From NCBI GenBank assembly GCA_023254245.1, contig JALQYE010000021.1, forward strand, positions 1 through 35,796: a stretch of DNA of 35,796 bases, given 5' to 3'. Under the pieces are notes generated by a model. It did not search any database. It saw nothing but the letters and a program-made list of their open reading frames with translations, and had not been told where the DNA came from. The stretch's first letter is position 1. Each line of letters starts with the position of its first letter. This DNA comes from Emticicia sp. GTDB taxonomy: Bacteria > Bacteroidota > Bacteroidia > Cytophagales > Spirosomataceae. A program made the translations under genes and the position numbers. Below are positions 1 through 7,131 of the stretch, in pieces.

Positions 1-338
1 TTACGCTTGGCATAAATTGGCTTCTGAAAACCTTCATAAGATTTCAGAATATAACTACGATTTTTCTTTAAAGTCTCAATCCAAGTGTAAAGAAACGCCA
101 GTAATTTCTCACGAACAGAATAGTTTTGATACACTTCTTCACGCTCAGCAGCTGCACGAGCTTCAATGAAAAGAGCCTTCCAAATTTCACTTTCTATCTG
201 CGGAAACGACGAGTACTCATCATAAAAAGCTTCTTCTTTAATCTTCAATTTCTTACAAAAAGCATAAACCGACTCTGGTTGTTTTCCGTTTTCGAGTACG
301 TATTCGGTGTATGCTTGTCTTATTTTTTCTTGTGTCAT
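1..338 (-). CDS. TetR-family-like transcriptional regulator, 3' end cut by window edge
   Basis: This gene is absent from the ORF track because it runs off the left edge. Reading the minus strand from the ATG at 338-336 gives at least 112 codons without a stop, starting MTQEKIRQAYTEYVLENG. Residues about 20-50 (SVYAFCKKLKIKEEAFYDEY) look like the helix-turn-helix of a TetR-type regulator, followed by an acidic and aromatic helical region (REKLLAFLYTWIETLKKNRS) typical of the C-terminal domain of a Bacteroidota TetR-like family. It would act as a cytoplasmic DNA-binding dimer; its ligand and targets cannot be read here. The TAA seen at 3-1 on the minus strand is out of frame, so the protein continues beyond the window. 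It lies downstream of a REP-like hairpin pair and the oxygenase gene, on the same strand. The family assignment is by pattern only. Confidence 0.7.
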   Translation of the reverse strand, partial: MTQEKIRQAYTEYVLENGKQPESVYAFCKKLKIKEEAFYDEYSSFPQIESEIWKALFIEARAAAEREEVYQNYSVREKLLAFLYTWIETLKKNRSYILKSYEGFQKPIYAKR

Positions 339-342
339 AATA

Positions 343-427
343 TGTAGGACAGGTTTCTAACCTGTCAGTTATAGCGATAAAATTTGGGCTTAAATGTCAA
401 TGAGACAAGTTAGAAACTTGTCCTACA
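343..427. repeat. REP/BIME-like nested palindrome (two inverted hairpin units)
   Basis: Two 24-base units face each other: TGTAGGACAGGTTTCTAACCTGTC at 343-366, shortened here to its core GACAGGTT-TCT-AACCTGTC, and GACAAGTT-AGA-AACTTGTC followed by CTACA at 404-427. Each unit is itself a hairpin with an 8-bp stem and a 3-base loop, and the two units are inverted copies differing at two paired positions. It lies between the oxygenase and TetR-like genes. This architecture is typical of REP/BIME elements mobilised by RAYT-type transposases, but none is encoded in the window. It could also act as a transcription attenuator between the two minus-strand genes. Confidence 0.75.
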
Positions 428-429
428 AC

Positions 430-1398
430 CTAAAATATTTTCGACATCAAAACCGATGTTGTGTTATATACTTTCAACAAAGTGTTTGGGATATTTGTTT
501 CGGCAATGCCAAGCATTTTGGCATATTTTTCGCCAAGAAGCATTCGGGATTGCGATTGCAGTAAATCGGCCGTGATTTCGCTCGGAGCAAATGAGCGAAC
601 TACATTCATCAATGAAGCCGTAAGTTGTTGACCTTCAAGTGATTCCCGAAACTGTCGTTCGGCAATTTGCTTATCTATTTTCACAGCTTCTAAATAGCTA
701 TCGGGCATGATTTCTTTTTGCACTCCCAATAAGAATCCTATCACATTCCAAGTATTGATGTAGGCATCTTCATACGATTTATCAACCGAATAACCCAATT
801 TTTCCATGCCACGCAATACTACCAATGAAAAAGCCAGATTTGTACCGAGCATATCTTCTTGGTTGATGGGGTGCCCCCAAGCCAAATCCCATTGCTGGGA
901 ATGAAGTGTGAAATACCTAATGGTTGCGTGCAAGAGCCTTACTTTCAGGCAAATAGAAAATATTCGTTCGCTCTGCCAATTATCATAATTCATAACGGCT
1001 TTCAGAAAATTCCCTGTTTCGGTCAGGCGTTTGTAAGTATCATTCTTGATTCTTTCCGACATATACAACACCTTCGCTCCATCGGCTCCTAAATAGCAAT
1101 AAGGCAACGAATAAAGCCCCAAAATCAGCCCAATATTTTGTTGGTTTTCACGGTAAAAATCGGTGGCACGAATAAGTTTTTTTTTATCGTAGAAAGCTGG
1201 TAATGAGGAATTTAAAACTAAAAAAGATTGGAGAATAGGAGATTGATTTTGAAAGCTAAGATTTTGGTAATCAGAAAAAAACGGCATCAATTGACGTAAA
1301 GAAGATATTCCGTATTGCTTAACAATTTGTTCGATAATTTCGTCAGCTTCATTATCGCCCAAAGCTCGATATTTACTCAACCCTGCTTTACTAATCAT
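430..1398 (-). CDS. Oxygenase MpaB family / DUF2236 protein (latex-clearing-protein-like fold)
   Basis: A 322-residue protein without a signal peptide. The segment KVRLLHATIRY (residues about 152-162) followed by WGHPINQEDMLGT (about 174-186) is the hallmark of the DUF2236/MpaB superfamily, whose members include the haem b rubber oxygenase Lcp and the fungal oxygenase MpaB. Conserved Arg and His residues (R154, H157, R161, H166, H176) are candidates for haem contacts. The physiological substrate is unknown. It starts 17 bases after the end of the upstream membrane-protein gene, so the two are probably co-transcribed, and a REP-like hairpin and a TetR-like gene follow. The ATG at 1398-1396 is the only sensible start. 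The family is fairly sure, the reaction is not. Confidence 0.8.
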   Translation of the reverse strand: MISKAGLSKYRALGDNEADEIIEQIVKQYGISSLRQLMPFFSDYQNLSFQNQSPILQSFLVLNSSLPAFYDKKKLIRATDFYRENQQNIGLILGLYSLPYCYLGADGAKVLYMSERIKNDTYKRLTETGNFLKAVMNYDNWQSERIFSICLKVRLLHATIRYFTLHSQQWDLAWGHPINQEDMLGTNLAFSLVVLRGMEKLGYSVDKSYEDAYINTWNVIGFLLGVQKEIMPDSYLEAVKIDKQIAERQFRESLEGQQLTASLMNVVRSFAPSEITADLLQSQSRMLLGEKYAKMLGIAETNIPNTLLKVYNTTSVLMSKIF

Positions 1399-1415
1399 AA
1401 ATTTTTCGTCTATGA

Positions 1416-2093
1416 CTACTTAACGGCTTGATAATCTAAAGTGTTTGATTTTATAGGAAATAACTTCACATTTGCCAAGCCAGAGAAGAACAAAAGATGA
1501 CCAAATACGAATGAAAATCTACTGATGAGCTCAACAAACCAACGAGAATCCGAAAACAAGATTTTGCCAAAAATCAGAGAAAAAACCATAAAGCAATACC
1601 CTAAATATTTCTGCCTAAAAATCTCACTATCACTTTTTTTCAAGGATATTAAAAGAAAAATAATGGCAATCTGAATAGCTAAAATATATGCCAAAATATT
1701 ATTTTTTCCACCTACAAGTGCCGCTATAATCAGAAAAACAATAAGATAATTGATTGCCCATCGAAGCAATTTTTTGGTCAAACGAAGTTTTCCAATATCA
1801 GAATATAGAATGCAAAGCAAAAAGCTATATTTGAAATAAATGAGCAAAATCATGATTGACTCTATTGCTGCACCAAACTTAAAAAACAGATAATCCATAA
1901 AAGCGGCCATCACTATGGGAATACTGATAAGAAGCGAGCGTTTCGGGTTCAACTTTAGTTGATTTACCCAAAGCACCAAAATTATCATCTGAATCGGCCG
2001 AATCCATACACTAATTTCTTGACCAGGTATAATACAATTGATTAAGTCAATAATAGCAAGCAATACAAACAAAAACATTAGTGCTGTTTTCAT
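1416..2093 (-). CDS. Polytopic inner-membrane protein, possibly YhhN/TMEM86-like
   Basis: A 225-residue, very hydrophobic protein with about eight predicted membrane helices and short polar loops. The overall topology, the helix containing MAAFMDYLFFKFG, and the C-terminal pair GKILFSDSRW and FGHLLFFSGLAN resemble the YhhN/lysoplasmalogenase family, where acidic residues in these places form the active site. The match is weak and the classic GD motif is not clearly present, so this is only a suggestion. It is the first gene of a likely two-gene minus-strand unit with the MpaB-type oxygenase (17-base gap). An ether-lipid or membrane-lipid role for the pair is speculation. Confidence 0.55.
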   Translation of the reverse strand: MKTALMFLFVLLAIIDLINCIIPGQEISVWIRPIQMIILVLWVNQLKLNPKRSLLISIPIVMAAFMDYLFFKFGAAIESIMILLIYFKYSFLLCILYSDIGKLRLTKKLLRWAINYLIVFLIIAALVGGKNNILAYILAIQIAIIFLLISLKKSDSEIFRQKYLGYCFMVFSLIFGKILFSDSRWFVELISRFSFVFGHLLFFSGLANVKLFPIKSNTLDYQAVK

Positions 2094-2288
2094 GGTCTAT
2101 ACATAATAGGTCTTTTTGGGAATACTATCATAAAATTAAATAATAATTACTAAAACCGAGTAGATTTATAGCAGTTTTTATTTTTTCAATGAATACGTTT
2201 ATTGGCAAGTTTATTGCACGATTTTTGTTTTAACAATAAAACTATTACTGAACCAGTTATTAAAATATACTCAGTCTTGGACTAACTA

Positions 2289-3116
2289 ATGCTTTTTTCA
2301 AAAACAAAATATCTATTTTTATTAAGTTTGCTATTCACTTTTATCGTTCTACTTGCATGCAACGACAAAGAGATAACACTCTTAAAAGAGAAACCAGCAA
2401 TCACCACTCAAAAATTGTGTTACTTAAAAGATGCTGACCACGGGCATGGTGTAATTTATAATTTAGGATACAACACCAATAATCAGTTAATTTCTTTCGA
2501 TGGTTTTCCTGATTTCAATAAAATCAACTACGACAATAGCTTTCCAAAGAAAGTCTATAGCTCGTTTGATGATTCATACTACATAACTTATGAATATGAT
2601 TCGAAAGGCTATCTTACCTTAATTAATTTTCTGGGAAAAGATAGCCGAGATAAACCCTTTGAGTTTAAGAGTAAGGTCTATACAAATACAAAAAAGCAAA
2701 TCGAAAGGATTGATTTAATAATGCCCGTATTTGATGAAGTTTTGGTGACAAAATTTGAGTATGATGCCAATAGTAATATTAAAAAGATGTATTTGGTAGA
2801 AAACGGCAAAAACAAGCTTTTGCTCGAAAACCTTAGCTTTGATGATAAAAAATCGCCTTATCTCAATACTCCACTCAACAATCTGATGATGTACTTTACG
2901 ATATTCTCAGCAACCATTGGTGGCGAAAATACTACTTACTTTCAGAACAAAAACAACGCTACTTCGACCAAAATCTATAACGATAGCGGCGATATGACCT
3001 ACACTTACAAATACGAATACACAGCTGATGGCTATGCATCTAAAGCAAAAGTTACCAAAAAACAGAATGGTAAAGAAGAGTCTCACGATGAAACCTTCAT
3101 CTACACTTGCAAGTAA
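2289..3116 (+). CDS. Lipoprotein with YD-like beta-strand repeats
   Basis: A 275-residue protein with a type II signal peptide: a basic N-terminus, a hydrophobic core and a lipobox LLAC with the lipidated Cys at residue 24, followed by Asn-Asp. The mature part contains several Tyr-Glu-Tyr/Asp-x-x-Gly units (ITYEYDSKGYL, TKFEYDANSNI, YKYEYTADGYA), like the YD/Rhs-type or DUF4595-like repeats found in many Bacteroidota lipoproteins, and ends in FIYTCK. It is probably exposed on the outer membrane or in the periplasm. Function is unknown. It stands alone: the neighbour upstream is on the other strand, and 132 bases separate it from pyrG, which has its own promoter-like element. The ATG at 2289 fits the signal peptide. 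Confidence 0.75.
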   Translation: MLFSKTKYLFLLSLLFTFIVLLACNDKEITLLKEKPAITTQKLCYLKDADHGHGVIYNLGYNTNNQLISFDGFPDFNKINYDNSFPKKVYSSFDDSYYITYEYDSKGYLTLINFLGKDSRDKPFEFKSKVYTNTKKQIERIDLIMPVFDEVLVTKFEYDANSNIKKMYLVENGKNKLLLENLSFDDKKSPYLNTPLNNLMMYFTIFSATIGGENTTYFQNKNNATSTKIYNDSGDMTYTYKYEYTADGYASKAKVTKKQNGKEESHDETFIYTCK

Positions 3117-3212
3117 ACCAAATATACTGTTTTTAATAGATTGATTATCAATTCTTTACTACGAAAAAGGTAAATTTATGTTTTTTTAGCCATAGAATCC
3201 ACCAAAATTTCG

Positions 3213-3220
3213 TACCTTTG
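3213..3220 (+). promoter_or_regulatory. Bacteroidota -7 promoter element for pyrG
   Basis: TACCTTTG matches the TAnnTTTG consensus exactly, 28 bases before the pyrG ATG. No clear TTG/TTTG -33 element is present at the usual distance, so the promoter is inferred from the -7 box alone. Confidence 0.55.
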
Positions 3221-3248
3221 TATCCCGTAATCAAAGACAACAAACCTC

Positions 3249-4889
3249 ATGTCAGTACACGGGCAAACACGTAACCCTAAGTATATTTTCGTAACGGGTG
3301 GCGTTACATCTTCACTCGGCAAAGGCATTATTGCCTCTTCTCTTGCCAAACTTCTGCAAGCCAGGGGACTATCAGTAACCATTCAAAAATTCGACCCGTA
3401 TATCAACGTTGACCCGGGAACACTTAATCCATACGAACACGGCGAGTGCTATGTAACCGATGATGGAGCAGAAACTGACCTCGATTTAGGTCACTACGAA
3501 CGTTTCTTGAATGTTCCAACTTCACAGGCAAACAACGTAACAACTGGACGTATTTACTACAACGTAATTACAAACGAGCGTCGTGGAAATTATCTTGGCA
3601 AAACCGTACAAGTAATTCCGCACATTACTGACGAAATTAAACGTAATATTTTACAACTGGGTGAAACTGGTGAGTACGACATCGTTATCACCGAATTGGG
3701 TGGTTGCGTTGGTGATATCGAATCACTTCCTTTTGTTGAAGCTGTACGTCAATTAAAATGGGATTTAGGAGCTGATAATTTGCTCACAATCCACCTTACA
3801 CTTGTACCTTACCTAAGTTCGGCTGGTGAGTTAAAAACTAAGCCAACGCAACACTCAGTAAAGATGTTACAAGAATCGGGTGTACAACCTGATATTATTG
3901 TTTGCCGCACCGAACACCCACTTCCTGCTGATATTCGCCGCAAAATTGCTCTCTTCTGCAATGTTGAGCAAAGCTCAGTTATCGAAGCAATGGATGCCGA
4001 AACTATATATGATGTACCTGTATTGATGCAAAAAGAACGCCTCGACCAACGTGTACTTTATATGCTCGACATCTACAACGACCAAGATGCCGACATGGAA
4101 GCGTGGAAAGGCTTCTTGGATAGATATAAAAATCCTGTTGAACACGTAAAAATTGGTTTAGTAGGAAAATACGTTGAGCTGAAAGATGCTTACAAATCAA
4201 TCATCGAAGCATTTATTCACGCAGGAGCAGCCAATAAATGTAAAGTTACCATCGAGTGGATTCACTCAGAAAGCCTACAAGTAGATAATAGTGCTGAGAA
4301 ATTTAAAGGCCTTGATGGTGTTTTAGTTGCCCCAGGTTTTGGCGAGCGTGGTATCGAAGGTAAAATTGCCGCAGTAAGATATGTACGTGAAAACAACATT
4401 CCGTTCTTCGGTATTTGTTTGGGAATGCAAATGGCCTGTATCGAATTTGCACGAAATGTAATTGGTCTAACAGAAGCTCATTCTACTGAGATGTATCCAG
4501 AAACGCAATTCCCAGTAATTGATTTGATGGAAGAGCAAAAAACAGTGACCGACAAAGGCGGCACGATGCGTTTGGGAGCTTATGCTTGCAAAACTAAAGA
4601 TAAAACATTGGCTCGTAAAATTTATGGCAAAGCCAACATAAGCGAACGTCACCGCCACCGTTGGGAATTCAATAATAAATATTTGAAAGACTACGAAGCA
4701 GCAGGAATGGTGATTTCGGGTGTAAATCCAGATAGCGGGCTGGTAGAAATCGTTGAATTACCAAATCACCCGTACTTCATTGGCGTTCAGTTTCACCCAG
4801 AATTGAAAAGTACGGTCATGAATCCTCATCCGCTTTTTGTCAATTTTGTAAAAGCTGCCATTGATTTTTCGGCATCAAAAAAGAAATAA
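3249..4889 (+). CDS. pyrG: CTP synthase (glutamine-hydrolysing)
   Basis: A 546-residue cytosolic enzyme, the usual family length, that converts UTP, ATP and glutamine to CTP, the last step of pyrimidine nucleotide synthesis. The N-terminal amidoligase domain (residues about 10-275) begins with the P-loop-like GGVTSSLGKGI and contains the ELGGCVGDIES motif; most homologues have Thr where Cys is seen here. The C-terminal class I glutamine amidotransferase domain (about 300-540) has the nucleophile loop GICLGMQ with Cys390 and the VQFHPE motif with His516 and Glu518 completing the triad. The ATG at 3249 gives the expected N-terminus. A hairpin terminator follows and yidC lies 223 bases downstream, a common Bacteroidota neighbourhood. 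Essential housekeeping gene; no anomalies. Confidence 0.98.
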   Translation: MSVHGQTRNPKYIFVTGGVTSSLGKGIIASSLAKLLQARGLSVTIQKFDPYINVDPGTLNPYEHGECYVTDDGAETDLDLGHYERFLNVPTSQANNVTTGRIYYNVITNERRGNYLGKTVQVIPHITDEIKRNILQLGETGEYDIVITELGGCVGDIESLPFVEAVRQLKWDLGADNLLTIHLTLVPYLSSAGELKTKPTQHSVKMLQESGVQPDIIVCRTEHPLPADIRRKIALFCNVEQSSVIEAMDAETIYDVPVLMQKERLDQRVLYMLDIYNDQDADMEAWKGFLDRYKNPVEHVKIGLVGKYVELKDAYKSIIEAFIHAGAANKCKVTIEWIHSESLQVDNSAEKFKGLDGVLVAPGFGERGIEGKIAAVRYVRENNIPFFGICLGMQMACIEFARNVIGLTEAHSTEMYPETQFPVIDLMEEQKTVTDKGGTMRLGAYACKTKDKTLARKIYGKANISERHRHRWEFNNKYLKDYEAAGMVISGVNPDSGLVEIVELPNHPYFIGVQFHPELKSTVMNPHPLFVNFVKAAIDFSASKKK

Positions 4890-4940
4890 CATAATCATAA
4901 ACTTTCAGAATTCTTTCAGAAAGTAAGCAAATATTTATTC

Positions 4941-4988
4941 ATAGCCTTATGACTTTCATTATTTTATTGAAGTTATAGGGCTATTTTT
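4941..4988 (+). terminator. Rho-independent terminator after pyrG
   Basis: ATAGCCTTATGACTT (4941-4955) pairs with AAGTTATAGGGCTAT (4970-4984) over 15 positions, two of them G-U wobbles, with a 14-base loop, and is followed by a T run at 4984-4988. It lies about 50 bases after the pyrG stop codon. Confidence 0.75.
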
Positions 4989-5015
4989 ATGATTAACGGT
5001 CTAAGTGTCAGATAC

Positions 5016-5042
5016 TTGATTAGGATTTATAACTAATCTTTG
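5016..5042 (+). promoter_or_regulatory. Possible yidC promoter
   Basis: TTG at 5016-5018 and AATCTTTG at 5035-5042 resemble the TTG / TAnnTTTG promoter pattern, with one mismatch in the -7 element and a 16-base spacer. The leader would be about 65 bases. Weak evidence. Confidence 0.3.
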
Positions 5043-5112
5043 CGAATTTTGTAGTAGAATGCGGCAGCTCTCAGTGAGTGCCCTTATATTTTTTACGTAT
5101 TTTTAAACTTTA

Positions 5113-6978
5113 ATGGAAAAATTAGTAGATAGAAACCAGCTAATTGGTATCGTGTTGTTGATGTGTATGTGGGCAGGTTACATGTATTTCATGCCACAAA
5201 CCCCACCCGAACAGCCTGCGAAGGTTGCACCAAAAACTGAAGCTAAAGCAATTGCTACACCTAATGTATCGACCGATACAACTGCCCTAAAAGCCGCTTT
5301 TGGCGATTTTGCAAGTGCAGCCACAGGTACAGCCCAAGATATTGTTATCGAAAACCAAGATGCTAAATTCACTTTTAGTACACTTGGAGGCTCAATCAAA
5401 GAAGCCGTTCTGAAAAATTACTCAACGTATTCAGATTTTCAGAAAGGAGCAAAAAATCCGTTGGTTTTATTCGACTCTAAAAGCTCAACAATGAGCTTAG
5501 AAGTTCAGACCAACAAAGGAAAAGTTGATTTAAAGAAACTTTATTTCACTTCTGACTCAAAACCAACAGTTTTGAAAGAAGGTGACTCAACTAAAGTGAC
5601 TTTTCGCCTAAACTTAGGTCAAAACCAATACATCGACCAAGTTTATACCATCAAAGGTAAAGGCTATACGATTGATTATGACATTAATTTTGTGGGTGTT
5701 GATGCCCTCGTGCAAAACCAACCAGCAAGATTTTTCTGGCAAGATAATCTTAAAGTGTTGGAGCATGATATTGCCGAAAACCGCAAATCAGCTCAAATCA
5801 ATTACTGGAATGCCAAAGAAGATGAATTCGATGATTTGGGTGCAAACGCCGCTGGTAATGCAGATTTAGCAGCCGAAGACCCAATCAAATGGTATTCATT
5901 TAAGCAAAAATATTTTGTTTCGGGTTTTGTGGCTAAAAATCAGCCATTGACAGGTGCGAAACTCAAATTAGTTACTCCTGAAAACGACCAAAACATTGTA
6001 AAAACTGTTGAAGTTGATGCAAATCTGGCTATTTCAGACCTAAAAACGGGAAAAGGGAATTTCCGTTTCTATTTCGGGCCCAACGATTATGATTTAGTAA
6101 AAGTAGTAGCCGACGGTTTCCACCGCAACGTTTACTTAGGATACGATTTCGTGAAGCCAATCAACCGTTTTGTGTTTGTGCCGCTTTTCAAATTAGCTGA
6201 ATCGTTTATCAGTAATTACGGTCTTTTGATTATTGTGGTAGTACTTGTGCTGAAAACTTTGCTAACACCTTTGATTTACAAGTCATACATCAGTTCGGCT
6301 AAAATGCGTATTTTGGCTCCTGAGTTAGCCGAAATCAAAGAAAAAGTAGGTGATGACCAAGTGAAAATGCAACAAGAACAAATGAAGCTCTACCAACAAG
6401 TGGGCGTAAATCCACTAAGTGGTTGTGTGCCGATGTTGTTACAAATGCCAATTTTGATGTCGGTGTTTTTCTTGTTCCCTAATATGATTATGTTCCGTCA
6501 GAAAAACTTCTTGTGGGCATCAGACCTTTCAACGTATGATTACCCAATTAGTTGGGCAACCAACTTACCAGTTGTAGGCAACCACATTAGTTTGTTTGTG
6601 GTTTTGATGACTATCTCAAGTTTGGCGTTTACGTACTATAACAACCAAATTACGCCAGACCAACCAGGGCCAATCGACATGAAGAAAATGAGTTATGTTT
6701 TCCCGATTGTGTTCTTCTTTGTCTTGAATAGTTTCCCTGCGGCATTGAGTTTTTATTACTTGGTTTCAAACGTTGTTACGATTGCTCAACAACAAATTGT
6801 GCGTCGTTTCGTTGATGAAGATAAAATTCGCAAAATCTTAGACGAAAATAAGGTTAAATTTAAGGCGAATCCGCAAGCAGCTAAAAAAGGCAAGTTTGCT
6901 CAATTCATGGAAAATCAAGTAAAATTGGCTGAGGAGAATCGTAAGTTACAAAACAACGAAAAGAAAAAGAAAAAATAA
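5113..6978 (+). CDS. yidC: Membrane protein insertase YidC (Oxa1 family)
   Basis: A 621-residue inner-membrane protein that inserts and folds membrane proteins, alone or with SecYEG. It has an N-terminal anchor helix (LIGIVLLMCMWAGYMYF, residues about 10-27), a Pro/Ala/Thr-rich linker, a large periplasmic beta-sandwich domain (about 65-345), then the conserved insertase core: a helix near 370-395, the cytoplasmic amphipathic hairpin starting YISSAKMRILAPEL, the segment VGVNPLSGCVPMLLQMPI, and three further helices to about residue 570. The tail is lysine-rich and ends in six lysines, as in ribosome-binding YidC tails. Length and domain order fit gram-negative YidC. It follows pyrG with a terminator in between, so it is probably transcribed separately. 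Confidence 0.97.
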   Translation: MEKLVDRNQLIGIVLLMCMWAGYMYFMPQTPPEQPAKVAPKTEAKAIATPNVSTDTTALKAAFGDFASAATGTAQDIVIENQDAKFTFSTLGGSIKEAVLKNYSTYSDFQKGAKNPLVLFDSKSSTMSLEVQTNKGKVDLKKLYFTSDSKPTVLKEGDSTKVTFRLNLGQNQYIDQVYTIKGKGYTIDYDINFVGVDALVQNQPARFFWQDNLKVLEHDIAENRKSAQINYWNAKEDEFDDLGANAAGNADLAAEDPIKWYSFKQKYFVSGFVAKNQPLTGAKLKLVTPENDQNIVKTVEVDANLAISDLKTGKGNFRFYFGPNDYDLVKVVADGFHRNVYLGYDFVKPINRFVFVPLFKLAESFISNYGLLIIVVVLVLKTLLTPLIYKSYISSAKMRILAPELAEIKEKVGDDQVKMQQEQMKLYQQVGVNPLSGCVPMLLQMPILMSVFFLFPNMIMFRQKNFLWASDLSTYDYPISWATNLPVVGNHISLFVVLMTISSLAFTYYNNQITPDQPGPIDMKKMSYVFPIVFFFVLNSFPAALSFYYLVSNVVTIAQQQIVRRFVDEDKIRKILDENKVKFKANPQAAKKGKFAQFMENQVKLAEENRKLQNNEKKKKK

Positions 6979-6993
6979 ATCTTTTGATAGTGA

Positions 6994-7096
6994 ATGATGA
7001 ATGTTTGATAGTGTATGCTTAGTAATACTCTTGGGTAATGACAACCTAAAGAGAGATTCATGATTACTAAACTCTATATCATCAAACATTCATCAT
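6994..7096. repeat. Long inverted repeat between yidC and the next gene
   Basis: ATGATGAATGTTTGAT (6994-7009) is perfectly complementary to ATCAAACATTCATCAT (7081-7096), 16 bp with a 71-base interior. The interior holds a further weak inverted pair (AGTAAT near 7019 and ATTACT near 7066). No T-run follows, so it is not a classical terminator; it could be a processing or attenuation structure or the remains of a small palindromic element. Confidence 0.5.
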
Positions 7097-7131
7097 CAAA
7101 CATATCAAATACTTAACCAAACCTCTAACCT

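Noticed and set aside
126-347. 73-codon plus-strand ORF at the left edge
   Set aside because: Opposite strand to the TetR-like gene, whose protein has a convincing HTH pattern.
3141-3151. TTGATTATCAA palindrome before pyrG, as a third FNR-like site
   Set aside because: The half-sites are one base apart, not four, and there is no matching spacing to a -7 element.
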